DNA of 49,256 nucleotides, from positions 1 to 49,256 of the forward strand of contig JAISGU010000017.1 of the NCBI GenBank assembly GCA_031262935.1. The letters run 5' to 3'. This document shows positions 39,603-49,220 of the stretch, piece after piece. Numbering within the stretch: the first letter of the stretch is position 1; every line of letters begins with the position of its first letter. The DNA comes from Mycoplasmataceae bacterium (GTDB taxonomy: Bacteria; Bacillota_I; Bacilli_A; Mycoplasmatales; Mycoplasmoidaceae). The notes below the pieces were generated by a model. The model saw only the letters and a list, made by a program, of their open reading frames with translations. It searched no databases and was not told where the DNA came from. A program made the position numbers and the translations under genes.

Positions 39603-40900
39603 TGAAAAAACTAACTACTGATGAAATAAGAAACATATGATTAGATTTTTGAAAATCTAAACAACATTTAGAATTACCATCTAAGTCATTGATACCTATT
39701 AATGATCCAACACTTTTGTGAATTAACTCTGGTGTGGCAACACTTAAAAGATATTTTGCAGGAATAGAAGCCCCACCATCACCCAGAATGTGTAATTCAC
39801 AAAAAGCTATTAGAACTAACGATATTGAAAATGTTGGTGTAACAGCACGTCATCACACTTTCTTTGAAATGCTAGGTAATTTTTCAATAGGTGATTATTT
39901 CAAAAAAGATGCTATTAATTGGGGATACGAATTACTAACTAAATATTTTGAAATAAATCCATCATTACTTTATATTACCGTTTATGAAAAAGATGAAGAA
40001 TCATACCAATGTTGAATTAATGTAGGTATTAACCAAAAACATATTATCAAGTGTAATAAACAAAGAAACTTCTGGGAAATCGGGGAAGGTCCTTGTGGAC
40101 CCTGTACAGAAGTTTATTATGATCGTGGCGAAAAATATGATTCTAAAAAACTCGGTGAAGAATTATTTTTTAAAGACATTGAAAATGATCGTTATGTAGA
40201 AATATGAAACATTGTTTTTAGTCAATATAAAAGCGATGGTAAAGGCAACTATACTGACTTACCTAAAAAAAATGTTGATACAGGAGCCGGATTAGAAAGA
40301 TTAGCGTCCATCAGTCAACAAGTCGATACAGATTTTGATGCAGATAATTTCATTAATATTATTAGGACATTAGAAAAATCTTGTCAAGTTAAATATGATT
40401 TAGACAAGAAAGATTACAAAACGATTATTGATCATTTAAAAACTTGTACATTTGCCATTGCTGATGGTGCTTATCCTTCTAACAAAGAAAGAGGATACAT
40501 TATTAGAAGATTGATTAGACGTTCAATGGTTGCTGCAAGAAAACTAGGACTAGATTCTAAAACAATGGTCGATGTTTGTATATCAATGACAATTGATAAT
40601 ATGAAATCTTATTATCCATATTTAATAAACCAAAAACAACATATTGAAGAAGTAATTTATAAAGAAGAAGAATCATTTAGTAGAACTATCAATGATGGAT
40701 TTAAAATTATCGATAAATTAACTACCGATATTGATGGTCATATACTTTTTGATTTATTTACAACTTATGGTTTTCCTGTAGAAATGACGGTTGAAATTGC
40801 TAGTGAAAAAGGTATTGCTATAAAAAAAGACGCCATTGAAGAATATAAAAAAGAATACAAACATCATCAAGATATTTCTAGAGGTTTTATTAAGAAATAA
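39602..40900 (+). CDS. alaS: Alanyl-tRNA synthetase, catalytic and tRNA-recognition half only
   Basis: 432 residues against about 875 in most bacteria. Class II motifs are intact: [38 protein letters not shown] (motif 2), [14 protein letters not shown], and the motif 3 region [11 protein letters not shown]. The tRNA-recognition helices ([13 protein letters not shown], and [13 protein letters not shown]) follow, and the protein ends GFIKK just where the editing domain (HxxxH zinc site) should begin. Editing and C-Ala domains are absent. The N-terminal 461 residues of E. coli AlaRS are known to aminoacylate, so the enzyme may be active but not proof-reading. TAATG junctions link it to degV and to the trmL stump. 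Confidence 0.88.
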
Positions 40901-40980
40901 TGTTACACATTGTTTTAGTTGAACCAGAGATTCCTGAAAACACAGACAACATCGCTAGAGCTTTATTATCTTGTTTTTAA
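40900..40980 (+). pseudogene. trmL: 5' stump of tRNA (cytidine/uridine-34 2'-O)-methyltransferase
   Basis: 26 codons from the ATG overlapping the alaS stop. [20 protein letters not shown] is the unmistakable TrmL N-terminus (family: MxHIVLxxPEIPxNTGNIAR), although Gly is replaced by Asp in NTDN. After ALLSCF it stops, and the remaining 130 or so residues of the SPOUT domain are absent; the convergent pseudouridine synthase gene overlaps the last 26 bases. The gene has been cut by a deletion or rearrangement. Confidence 0.75.
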
Positions 40981-41878
40981 GATAATTTAATACTCCAGCA
41001 TCAGTTTTAAAATTAAAAACTATTTTATAAGCTTTTAATCTTTGAAATGACTTTGGTAGATATCTTGAATATTCTTTAGTGGTGTATTTTTTTTCGCCAA
41101 CAAGCGGATGACCAACAAAATCCATATGAGCTCTAATTTGGTGTGTTTTACCGGTTACTAGTTTTACTTCTAATAAACTAGATTTATTATCATGACTAAT
41201 AGTTCTATATTCAGTAATTATTTGTTGAGAATGTAGATTTAGTGGCTTTTTAGAAACTTTAACTATTTTATTATTAGCGTCTTTTGTTAAGTAATCATTT
41301 AATACTCCATTTTTGGGTTGCATAATCCCATAAACTTCACATAAATAGTATTTATCAATTTGATGTTGCTTAATTTTTTGATTAAGGATATTCAATGACT
41401 CAGCATTTTTAGCCGCCATAATTAATCCCGATGTATTTTTATCTAATCTATGTACAAGCGATGGAGCAAAAGAATATTCATTCTTGTATTCCCATTCGCC
41501 TTTATTAAACAAGTTATGTTTAATTCTATTATTTAACGTATCAATTGTATGTGTCTCATCATCTTGCACAACTAATCCAATAGGCTTGTTAACTATTAAA
41601 ATGTTTTCATCTTCATAAACAATATCTAAATTTTTAGACACTTTCAAAAAATCTTCGCTATTGCTAGCTTTTAATAATAAATCATCGTTTAGATAAATTT
41701 GCACTTTATCATTTAAATTTAATTTGTAATTAAATGTAATTTTTTTATCATTAACTTTAATTCGATTATTCCTTATGGCTTTAAAAATACCACTTAAAGA
41801 TATTTTTGGTAAAACTTTTTTTAAAAAATTGTCTAAACGTTTATTAATATCGTTTTTATTAATTATTAATTCTTGCAT
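40955..41878 (-). CDS. rluD: RluA-family 23S rRNA pseudouridine synthase
   Basis: 307 residues. S4-like RNA-binding domain at the N-terminus (KRLDNFLKKVLPKISLSG), catalytic Asp146 in LVHRLDKNTSGL, and THQIRAHM with GHPLVGE. It is of the RluC/RluD type; which uridines it modifies cannot be told. ATG 41876-41878 (MQELIINKND) is preferred over the in-frame upstream GTG/ATG because it overlaps the trmH-like gene by only 13 nt. Its C-terminus (YLKNKIIKL) is atypical and runs into the trmL stump, consistent with a rearrangement there. Confidence 0.88.
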   Translation of the reverse strand: MQELIINKNDINKRLDNFLKKVLPKISLSGIFKAIRNNRIKVNDKKITFNYKLNLNDKVQIYLNDDLLLKASNSEDFLKVSKNLDIVYEDENILIVNKPIGLVVQDDETHTIDTLNNRIKHNLFNKGEWEYKNEYSFAPSLVHRLDKNTSGLIMAAKNAESLNILNQKIKQHQIDKYYLCEVYGIMQPKNGVLNDYLTKDANNKIVKVSKKPLNLHSQQIITEYRTISHDNKSSLLEVKLVTGKTHQIRAHMDFVGHPLVGEKKYTTKEYSRYLPKSFQRLKAYKIVFNFKTDAGVLNYLKNKIIKL

Positions 41879-42642
41879 AATTGATACATTACAATTGCAC
41901 AAGCTACATTGACATTTAACGAATCAACTTTATTTGTAATAGGTATATAAATGGTCTCATCGCACAATTTAACATCCTTTTCTTTTAACCCTGTACCTTC
42001 ATTCCCGAAAATTACACAAGTGCCATTTTGAAAAACAACATCATTTAACTTTGTACTATTAGGATTTAATGATGTTGCATAACATCTAATGCCTTTAGTT
42101 TTAAGTTTATTAATAGCGTCAGTGAGGCTAGTAATTACTTTTATTGGTATATTAAAACAAGTTCCAACACTTGTTTTGATGACTTTTTGGTTAGTAATGT
42201 CTACTGAATTATTAGTAATAATGATTCCATTAATTCCCAAAGCAACTGATGTTCTAATGATAGAACCTAAATTAATTGGGTTTTGAATACGATCTAAAAG
42301 AATGTATTTTTTATTATTCTCTATTACTAATTCATTCTTTTTACTATTAAAAACCCCAATAACTCCATCACTGTTTTCTAACGAAGATAATGTATTGAAA
42401 ATTTGATTATTTACTTCTACACAATTTAAGCCATTTTTATCTAACTGTTTAATTTGGCTTAAATATTTAGAATCCATTCTAACAATAATGTTTCTACATT
42501 TTTGTTTATTATCTATTAACTGCTTAATAACACGATATGTTTCGGCAACAAATAGATTTGATGTGTGCCGATATTTACTATCAATTAATAGCTTTTTAAC
42601 GGATTTAATTAATTTGTTTTGTGATGATGCTATTTTTAACAT
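41866..42642 (-). CDS. SpoU/TrmH-family RNA 2'-O-methyltransferase
   Basis: 258 residues. Substrate-binding N-domain (about 1-100), then the SPOUT knot: LLDRIQNPINLGSIIRTS (motif 1), VIFGNEGTGL (motif 2) and IPITNKVDSLNVNVACAIVMYQL (motif 3). Probably an rRNA methylase of the RlmB/TsnR kind; the target is unknown. The start codon lies exactly seven bases after a TATAAT, so the mRNA is predicted leaderless. Overlaps the pseudouridine synthase gene. Confidence 0.88.
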   Translation of the reverse strand: MLKIASSQNKLIKSVKKLLIDSKYRHTSNLFVAETYRVIKQLIDNKQKCRNIIVRMDSKYLSQIKQLDKNGLNCVEVNNQIFNTLSSLENSDGVIGVFNSKKNELVIENNKKYILLDRIQNPINLGSIIRTSVALGINGIIITNNSVDITNQKVIKTSVGTCFNIPIKVITSLTDAINKLKTKGIRCYATSLNPNSTKLNDVVFQNGTCVIFGNEGTGLKEKDVKLCDETIYIPITNKVDSLNVNVACAIVMYQLCKN

Positions 42643-42648
42643 GTAATC

Positions 42649-42654
42649 ATTATA
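42649..42654 (-). promoter_or_regulatory. -10 box of the SpoU methylase, leaderless
   Basis: Minus strand TATAAT-GATTAC-ATG: the A of ATG is at +1. Confidence 0.6.
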
Positions 42655-42667
42655 AAAAAGTTTGTCG

Positions 42668-42673
42668 TATAAT
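42668..42673 (+). promoter_or_regulatory. -10 box of rplJ-rplL
   Basis: TATAAT, with a predicted start near 42680 at the first stem of the L10 leader. It is 14 bp from the divergent -10 box at 42649-42654. Confidence 0.6.
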
Positions 42674-42679
42674 CTTTAT

Positions 42680-42831
42680 GCATTAACCAAAGACAGTAAC
42701 GGGTTTATCCTTAATAATGTTACCGAGGTGAAGTAGAAATACATTACTCATTTCAAATGTCTTTGTTGTTTACTCAATAAAGACATTTTAATTGTTAATG
42801 CATTACATTTTATAGAAAGGATATTTAAATT
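42680..42831 (+). promoter_or_regulatory. Ribosomal L10 leader
   Basis: About 150 nt of structured 5' UTR. TGCATTAAC (42679-42687) pairs perfectly with GTTAATGCA (42794-42802), and inside CAAAGACA pairs with TGTCTTTG. Position and form match the L10(L12)4-binding leader by which L10 represses its own translation in Firmicutes. GAAAGG lies 11 nt before the GTG start. Confidence 0.75.
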
Positions 42832-43320
42832 GTGAAGAAAATTCATGAAAAAAAAGAAATTGCTAGTAAAGATTTAGCTAAAGAATTATCAGAAGCTAAA
42901 TCATTCATTATTTTTGAATACCTTGGATTAACTGCTAAAGAATTAACGACACTAAGAAAAAATTTACATAAAGCTAACGCTAAAATGTATGTTGCTAAAA
43001 ATAATATTTTTAACCGTGCTTTTAATTCTGCGAAAATTGAAGGTATTTCAGAATTAACAGGACCAAATGCAATTTTAATTTCTAAAGGCGATGAAGTAGC
43101 TCCGTTTAAAGAAATCAATGAGATTGTTAAAACTCATAAATTTGTTAAATATAAAGATGGATTATTAGAAAGTAATCACATCACACCTAATAAACTTGCT
43201 TCTATTGCAAACATTCCAGGTCGTGAAGGATTACTATCAATGTTATTATCTTGTCTACAAGCATCAATTAGAAATTTAGCTTGCGGTATTAAAGCCGTAG
43301 GTGAATCTAAACCACAATAA
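42832..43320 (+). CDS. rplJ: Ribosomal protein L10
   Basis: 162 residues. Stalk base that carries the L7/L12 dimers. GTG start (42832-42834), with the conserved [18 protein letters not shown] following; [18 protein letters not shown] and [11 protein letters not shown] are typical. Presumably autoregulated through the upstream leader. Followed 20 bases later by rplL. Confidence 0.95.
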   Translation: MKKIHEKKEIASKDLAKELSEAKSFIIFEYLGLTAKELTTLRKNLHKANAKMYVAKNNIFNRAFNSAKIEGISELTGPNAILISKGDEVAPFKEINEIVKTHKFVKYKDGLLESNHITPNKLASIANIPGREGLLSMLLSCLQASIRNLACGIKAVGESKPQ

Positions 43321-43340
43321 AGAAAGGAAATGAAATAAAT

Positions 43341-43706
43341 ATGACAAAAGTAAGTAAAGAACAAATAATTGAAACATTAAAGGAAATGACATTAATGGAA
43401 ATTAATGATCTTGTAAAAGATATTGAAACTACATTTGGTGTTAGTGCTGCTGCTCCAGTTGCTGTCACAGCTGCTGCTCCAACAGAAAAACCTACATCAG
43501 TTACAATATCATTAACAGATGCTGGCGCTCAAAAAGTTGCAGTTATTAAAACTTTCCGTGAAGTAACTGGATTAGGATTAATGGAAGCAAAAGGGGCTGT
43601 TGAAAAAGTTCCTGCAGTTATTAAAGAAAACATCAAGCCAGAAGAAGCTGATGAAATTAAAAAGAAATTTGAAGCTGCTGGTGCAAAAGTTAAAATTGAA
43701 GCATAA
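43341..43706 (+). CDS. rplL: Ribosomal protein L7/L12
   Basis: 121 residues. N-terminal dimerisation helices, Ala/Pro/Thr hinge (around residues 35-50), then the globular factor-binding domain with [21 protein letters not shown]. Preceded by AAAGGAA. Ends before a terminator. Confidence 0.97.
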   Translation: MTKVSKEQIIETLKEMTLMEINDLVKDIETTFGVSAAAPVAVTAAAPTEKPTSVTISLTDAGAQKVAVIKTFREVTGLGLMEAKGAVEKVPAVIKENIKPEEADEIKKKFEAAGAKVKIEA

Positions 43707-43730
43707 TTGTTTTCAAATTAAAAAATATTA

Positions 43731-43756
43731 AAAGTACGAGCAATCGTACTTTTTTA
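43731..43756 (+). terminator. Terminator of rplJ-rplL
   Basis: AAAGTACGA, loop GCAA, TCGTACTTT, then TTTATT: a 9-bp stem 24 bases after rplL. Confidence 0.85.
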
Positions 43757-43805
43757 TTACTTTGAATCAAAAGTCAAAAAGCTTTATTTTATATATTTTT
43801 TTGAC

Positions 43806-43811
43806 TATAAT
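43806..43811 (+). promoter_or_regulatory. -10 box of the type II toxin-antitoxin operon
   Basis: TATAAT, predicted start 43818, 3 nt before ATG 43821. No Shine-Dalgarno sequence for the antitoxin. Confidence 0.5.
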
Positions 43812-43820
43812 ATTTTCATT

Positions 43821-44111
43821 ATGATGAAAACAGTAAATTTTAAAATGAATGAAAACTTAAAATACGAATTAGATAAATTTTGCGATTTAAATGATTTATC
43901 AATAACTTTTCTTTTTACAAACTACGCAAGACAGTTGATAAGTGGCGAAGTTAAACAGATTACATTGAATAACGATGTTATTTCTAGACGAAAAAAAACA
44001 ATTGAATGATTAGAAAAAACTTCTGGTAGCATGAACAATATTGCTAAAGAATTAAAACTAGAAAGTATAGAAGACATTGATAATTGATTAAATAAAGTTG
44101 GTAGGGATTAA
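43821..44111 (+). CDS. Antitoxin, RelB/DinJ-like ribbon-helix-helix
   Basis: 96 residues. The N-terminal part VNFKMNENLKYELDKFCDLN then LSITFLFTNYARQL matches RelB/DinJ-type ribbon-helix-helix antitoxins that bind their own operator. The C-terminal part (ELKLESIEDIDNWLNKVG) would wrap the toxin. UGA Trp at TIEWLE and DNWLN. The ATG at 43821 and the next codon, also ATG, are both possible starts. The stop is two bases before the toxin start. Confidence 0.78.
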
Positions 44112-44113
44112 AA

Positions 44114-44539
44114 ATGAAAATATTATTTGACACAAATATATTAATTTCAAATTTCTTTCTTAAAAGCCGACTCGTTACAGAAAAATTGGCTGCCATTGTT
44201 GCTATTAACGATTGTTACATATGTGATTATTCAATTAATGAATTTGCAATTAAAATTTTTACTAAGTTTTCTAAAACAAAAGAAGACTTAAGTAAAAACA
44301 TAGAAAAAGCGAGTACACTAATGTTCGATAACAAAATGTATATTCTTCTAACATCATCTAAAAATGATTGTATTTATAAAACAAGAGACCCAAAAGATGA
44401 TCCTATTTTAAATACTGCCATTAACAATAAGATGGATTTATTAATTACAAGTGATAACGATTTATTAAAATATCAAACAAACAAAATTAAAATTCAAAAA
44501 TTAAGCGATGTTTTAATACATAGCGTTTGGTCAAATTAA
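44114..44539 (+). CDS. PIN-domain toxin (VapC-like ribonuclease)
   Basis: 141 residues. PIN nuclease residues: Asp6 in LFDTNILIS, Glu in SINEFA, DPKDDPILNTA (acidic pair) and TSDNDLL; of the COG1569 putative toxin type. Expected to cleave a specific RNA, often a tRNA, when the antitoxin is lost. Its neighbour is a RelB/DinJ-like antitoxin, a mixed pairing. It overlaps the 3' end of the convergent ABC transporter gene by four bases. Confidence 0.82.
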   Translation: MKILFDTNILISNFFLKSRLVTEKLAAIVAINDCYICDYSINEFAIKIFTKFSKTKEDLSKNIEKASTLMFDNKMYILLTSSKNDCIYKTRDPKDDPILNTAINNKMDLLITSDNDLLKYQTNKIKIQKLSDVLIHSVWSN

Positions 44540-46554
44540 ATTTGTACACCTTTCTTGAATTGCGAATTGTATAGTTCTGCATAAAAACCGTTTTGAGCAA
44601 GTAATTCGTCATGGTTACCACGTTCAATAATTTTTCCATGATTAATTACTAAAATAATATCTGCATTTTTAATAGTTGATAATCGATGGGCAATTACAAA
44701 AGATGTGCGGTCTTTCATTAAATCATTCATAGCTTTTTGAATTTCAATTTCAGTTTTTGTATCAATTGAAGATGTTGCTTCATCTAAAATGACTATTTTA
44801 GAATTAGATAAGAATGCTCGTGCAATTGCTAACAATTGTCTTTGACCTTGAGAAATATTACCACCGTTATCATCTAAAATTGTGTCATATCCTAATGATA
44901 ATTGATTAATAAAATTATCTGCTCTTGCCATTTTTGCTGCCTGAATTATTTCTTCTTCACTAGCATCTAATCTACCATATCTAATGTTTTCTTTAATAGT
45001 TGTTCCAAATAAATACGTGTCTTGCAATACCATGGTGATATTTTTTCTCAGTGATTCTCTTGTAATTTTTTTAATAGAAACACCATCTATTAATAAATCA
45101 CCACTATTAATATCATAAAACTTCGTAATTAAATTAACAATAGTTGTTTTGCCTGCACCAGTTGGGCCAACTAGAGCGACCTTCATGTTTGGTTTAACAT
45201 AAAAATTAATATCTTTTAATATTGGTTTACCTTCAACATATGAAAAATCTAAATGTTCGGCTTCAACCAAACCGTATATCTCGTTTAAGTCTTTAGCATC
45301 GGGATCATCAGCTTCGTTTGCTTGCCTTAGCACTTCAAACACTCTTTCGGCCGATGCTAAAGCTAAAAAAACATTTCCTAAAGCAGCAACCATTTGATTG
45401 ATTGGATTATTTAAATTTCTAGCACACAATGAGAAAACAATTAGTAATGTTACTTTCCTAACAGTTGATACTAAAAATTCAAAATTAACTTGAGGGTTAA
45501 GGTTTGATTCTGATGGGAGCACTAATGGTGAATTAGGGTAATGAGCGATTCAATAAGTTCAATTTAACCAACTAGGTGGATCAAAATGGAATACTCCTCA
45601 ATTTGTACTTAATCATCCTGACGAATGACCTAACACATCTTTGGTTCCGCCAACAAACATCCCTGTTGCACCAATAGCTGCTAAAACAACAAACGAAATA
45701 TTTTGCATAAAAATATTTATCGGCATTAACATATTTGTTGTAGATTGAGCAACAATTGAATTGTGAGTTAGTTGTTTATTAATTAGAGCAAATGCCTTTT
45801 CTGATTCTTCTTTCATTTTAAACAATGAAATAATTTTTAACCCAGAAATCCTTTCCTCGATGAAACCATTGAGTTCTCCTAAACTATTTTGTTGTTTTGC
45901 AAAAAATGGACGTACTTTTTTCATTAAAGTTATGTTCAAAAAAAGAAAAACAGGAATTAAGATTGTTGAAAAAATTGCTAATACAGGATTAATAAGAAAA
46001 ATTAAAATAAACATTGTGATAATCATAAATATCCAATAAAAAATATTTCCTAAATATTGCGATAGTGCAGCGCCAATATTGTCAACATCATTAATGCTAC
46101 GACTCATAATATCACCAGAAGGAGTTTTATCAAAATAACTAATTGGTAATTTGTTTAGTTTGTCAAAAACCGCATCTCTCAAAATAAATGAACCACCCTC
46201 CGACATTTTTAATAATAAATATGATTCCAGCCAACTAAACCCTGACGCTATTACATAAACAATTATTAAACCTACACAAAACCATATAAAAGATGCAATA
46301 ACAAATAATCCATAATCAATAGTAGAACCCATAAATTTTCCAGAAATAAACATTGAAGGAATGACAAACTTTGAATATATAAAGCCATTTAATAAAATTG
46401 CTCCAGTTGAACATAAACCAGCAATCAAAGATAAAATAATAGCAATTATAAAAATCTTTTTATAGTTTCGATAATACGATGCTAACTCTCTAATTGTTCT
46501 TTTAATGTTCACTGGTTTACCAGATTTCATTGCTCTAGTATTAAAAGGAGGCAT
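44536..46554 (-). CDS. ABC exporter, canonical half (permease-ATPase)
   Basis: 672 residues. Six membrane helices with an exporter fold (FDKTPSGDIMSRSINDVDNIG typical of MsbA/LmrA types) and an inserted polar loop after about 310 (WLSTNWGVFHFDPPSW). ATPase domain: Walker A GPTGAGKTT (Lys469), signature GGNISQGQRQ (ISQGQ in place of LSGGQ), Walker B VILDEATSS with catalytic Glu592, switch His623 in IAHRLST. Probably heterodimeric with the product of the upstream gene, one base away. Start ATG 46552-46554 has AAAGGAGG directly upstream; the longer in-frame start overlaps the partner gene. Substrate unknown. Confidence 0.9.
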
Positions 46555-46555
46555 A

Positions 46556-48358
46556 TTATTCCATTCCCTCCTTCCCAAGTTGAGACTGAACAATATCGCG
46601 GTATAACATACTTGTTTTAACCAATTGTTGGTGCGTCCCACTATCAACAATTTTTCCAGCATCTAAAACAAGGATTTTGTCGGCATTTTTAACTGATGAA
46701 ATTCTTTGACTAATAATAATCTTTGTACAATCTTTATAGTTTTTCTGAAGATTTTCTTGAACCTTAGCCTCCGTTAATAAATCTAATGCACTTGTTGTGT
46801 CATCTAAAATTAATATTTTAGGGTGTTTAATTAAAGTCCTAGCAAGAGACAAACGTTGCTTTTGACCACCAGAAAAATTTCTACCCCTTTGTTCAACATG
46901 AGATTGAAGTTTGTTTTTCATCTTGGAGACAAAATCCCATGCACAAGCATCGTCACATGCTTGTTGCATATCTCTTTCATTTGCATCTTTCTTACCAAAT
47001 TTCAAATTAGATTCAATGGTTCCGGAAAATAGTAAAGCATCCTGAGGAACCAAACACACTTTATCACATAATTCAGTTTGAGTAACATCCTTAATGTTAG
47101 TTCCTCCAATTTCAATAGCGCCGCTATTAACTTCATAAAATCGCGGTATTAAATTAGCAATGGTTGATTTACCACTACCTGTTCCACCTACAATTCCTAA
47201 TGTTTTACCTGAATCAATTTCAAAATCAATTTTTTCTAAAGTGTTTACTTGTGCCTTATCATTATATTTAAAATCAACATTCTTAAATTTAACAGTGTAA
47301 TTATTATTTAATGCTTTAGGATTTATTGGATCTTTGATTTTTGGGTCAGTATCTAAAACAGCATTAATACGTTTTGCAGATGCTTCAGTTCTTGTTGCCA
47401 TAACAATAACCATAATAGCATTTAATGTATTAAATAACACAATAGCAATTAATTGAGTAAAAGCAAAAATACCTGCATTAATTTGTGGATGAGAAGAAGA
47501 ATATCTAAACTGTAAACCAGCAACAATTAAAATAATAACGATGCTTGCGTTCAAAATAAACATAATGACACTCATTATTGGCAACAATAATGCTTGGCCA
47601 CGGATATTTAATTTTTTTAAGTCTTTATTCTGTTCTTCATATCTTGCATGTTGTTCGTTTTGAATATTAAATGTTTTAATAACTCTAGCTCCAAGAATAT
47701 TTTCACGCATTACTTTATTGGTTGCATCTAATTTATTTTGAGCTTTAGTGAAAATTGGTAATACTTTAAAACCTATTGCAGCAACAACAGTCAACATCAC
47801 AATAACGATTGCAATAATAATACAACCATAAGTTGTATTACCCATAGGAGGTGTAAACGAATTAACAATACTTACAATAATGGTTACTGGACTTCTAAAT
47901 AAAAAAGTTAAAATCATTTGTAAACACATTTGATTTCTTTGCACATCATTGCTCATTCTAGTAATTAATGATGCTGTAGAAAATTTATCAACTTCATAAA
48001 ATGAATAAGTATTAACTTTGCTATACATGCCTTGTCTTGTATTCATGGCAGAAAATAATGCTGCAGCTGAACCTAAAAATGATCCTGATAATCCTAATAT
48101 TAAAGACCCGATGGCATATATAGACATCATCAGAATTGCCGGTCAAAATGCATATATCGAATTACCTGTCATTGATGTAATGTGTCAATGTGTGCCTCAT
48201 CAAAAATCATTAGTTCCTGCTGAACTAAAAGAAGTAATAGCGTCATTCAAGAATGTTGGTTGACTACTATCTAAATAAGCAGCACCCATAACACAAAGTA
48301 CACCAATGATGGTAAAAATTAATGCTTTCCCTTTAATAAATTTAGTTAACTTAAACAT
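46556..48358 (-). CDS. ABC exporter, degenerate half (permease-ATPase)
   Basis: 600 residues, six membrane helices then the ATPase. Walker A GGTGSGKST (Lys397), signature FSGGQKQ intact, but Walker B reads LILDDTTSALD, so catalytic Glu is Asp520, and the switch His is Gln551 (IIISQRISS). This is the noncatalytic-site pattern of heterodimeric exporters such as TM287/288 and BmrCD, with the matching weak signature in the partner. The true start is ATG 48356-48358; UGA Trp (NDFWWGTHW) hide the first 76 residues from standard-code reading. TATAAT at 48380-48385 gives a 15-nt leader. Confidence 0.9.
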
Positions 48359-48379
48359 ATTTAAATAAAACGATATGAA

Positions 48380-48385
48380 ATTATA
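48380..48385 (-). promoter_or_regulatory. -10 box of the ABC exporter operon
   Basis: Minus-strand TATAAT; predicted start near 48373, leader about 15 nt. The 87 bases between it and the sigma-like gene are A/T runs without other recognisable signals. Confidence 0.45.
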
Positions 48386-48472
48386 TAGATATTAGAAGAT
48401 TAAAAAAATGTTAAAAAAATATTAAAAAATTTTAAGAATATTTTTTCGTTCGTTTCTATTAAACTTTCTTTT

Positions 48473-49051
48473 ATGACTGATAAAGAATTAATCTATTTAT
48501 ATAGAAATGAACCAAGCAACGATATTAAACAAGCTATATATGACAATAATTTACAGATGGTTGATAATTTTTGTAAAGCAATAATTAAAAGAAGTTTTAA
48601 GCAGTTGCCTATTTCTATTGAAGACTTTAGTTTTATTCATACCATTTCAATTAATGAGTGTCTTAAGGAGTTCAATTTAAAGCAAAATTACTACAGCTTT
48701 AAACAAGCATTAGCGAATTTTAGTAAAACTAAAATATTTAAATATGTGAAAAATTTTATCAATAGTACCACTATCCCTGAATATAAACTTAAAAATATTC
48801 CATATGAATACATCGCAAATAAACACTATGACTTTTGCGATATGGAAACTAGTGAAACTAAAAATAAACAATTAGCCACATTAAAAAAGGCACTAATTGT
48901 TGAAACAAAAACTGTTAAAAAGATTATTGAATTTAAATCAAAGGGATACACAAATATTGAAATTAGTAAAAAAATAAGAATGAATGTGAAAAAAATTAGT
49001 AACATTTTCTATTCTTTTGTAAAACGCTTTAAAGATAAACATAAAACTTAA
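48473..49051 (+). CDS. Probable alternative sigma factor
   Basis: 192 residues. The N-terminal part (KELIYLYRNEPSNDIKQAI, then NNLQMVDNFCKAIIKRSFK) resembles sigma-70 region 2.1-2.2, and the C-terminal 40 residues (IEFKSKGYTNIEISKKIRMN) form a helix-turn-helix like region 4. Size and layout recall MG428/MPN626, the alternative sigma factor of the pneumoniae group, or SigH-type factors. The middle is highly diverged. A weak TATTAA at 48457-48462 would give a 4-nt leader. If right it controls a small regulon, in relatives recombination genes. Function is inference from weak similarity. Confidence 0.6.
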   Translation: MTDKELIYLYRNEPSNDIKQAIYDNNLQMVDNFCKAIIKRSFKQLPISIEDFSFIHTISINECLKEFNLKQNYYSFKQALANFSKTKIFKYVKNFINSTTIPEYKLKNIPYEYIANKHYDFCDMETSETKNKQLATLKKALIVETKTVKKIIEFKSKGYTNIEISKKIRMNVKKISNIFYSFVKRFKDKHKT

Positions 49052-49061
49052 TGTATGACTA

Positions 49062-49220
49062 ATGTGGGCTATACGTTGTGCACGTAATATGCGTTTAAGT
49101 GTAACTAATTGAGCAAATTGTCAAAAGTTAACAAAAATCACACCTGGCCCTCTATGTTGGAGTAGAAATATGGGCAATAATGAAAACAATAAACTTCAAC
49201 TTAATAGAAGAATCTATTAA
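49062..49220 (+). CDS. Small reading frame after the sigma factor, unknown
   Basis: 52 codons, ATG 49062 to TAA 49218, with one UGA Trp (TNWANC). The product is unusual for its size: four Trp/Cys-rich spots (MWAIRCARN, NWANCQKL, GPLCWSRN) and many Arg/Asn. No Shine-Dalgarno sequence, and the frame extends upstream into the sigma gene without a better start. It could be a real small protein, a gene remnant or chance. The last 36 bases of the window show nothing. Confidence 0.3.

Noticed and set aside
39602-40900. alaS as a simple recent frameshift pseudogene
   Set aside because: The stop overlaps the start of the trmL stump and no editing-domain sequence follows in any frame.
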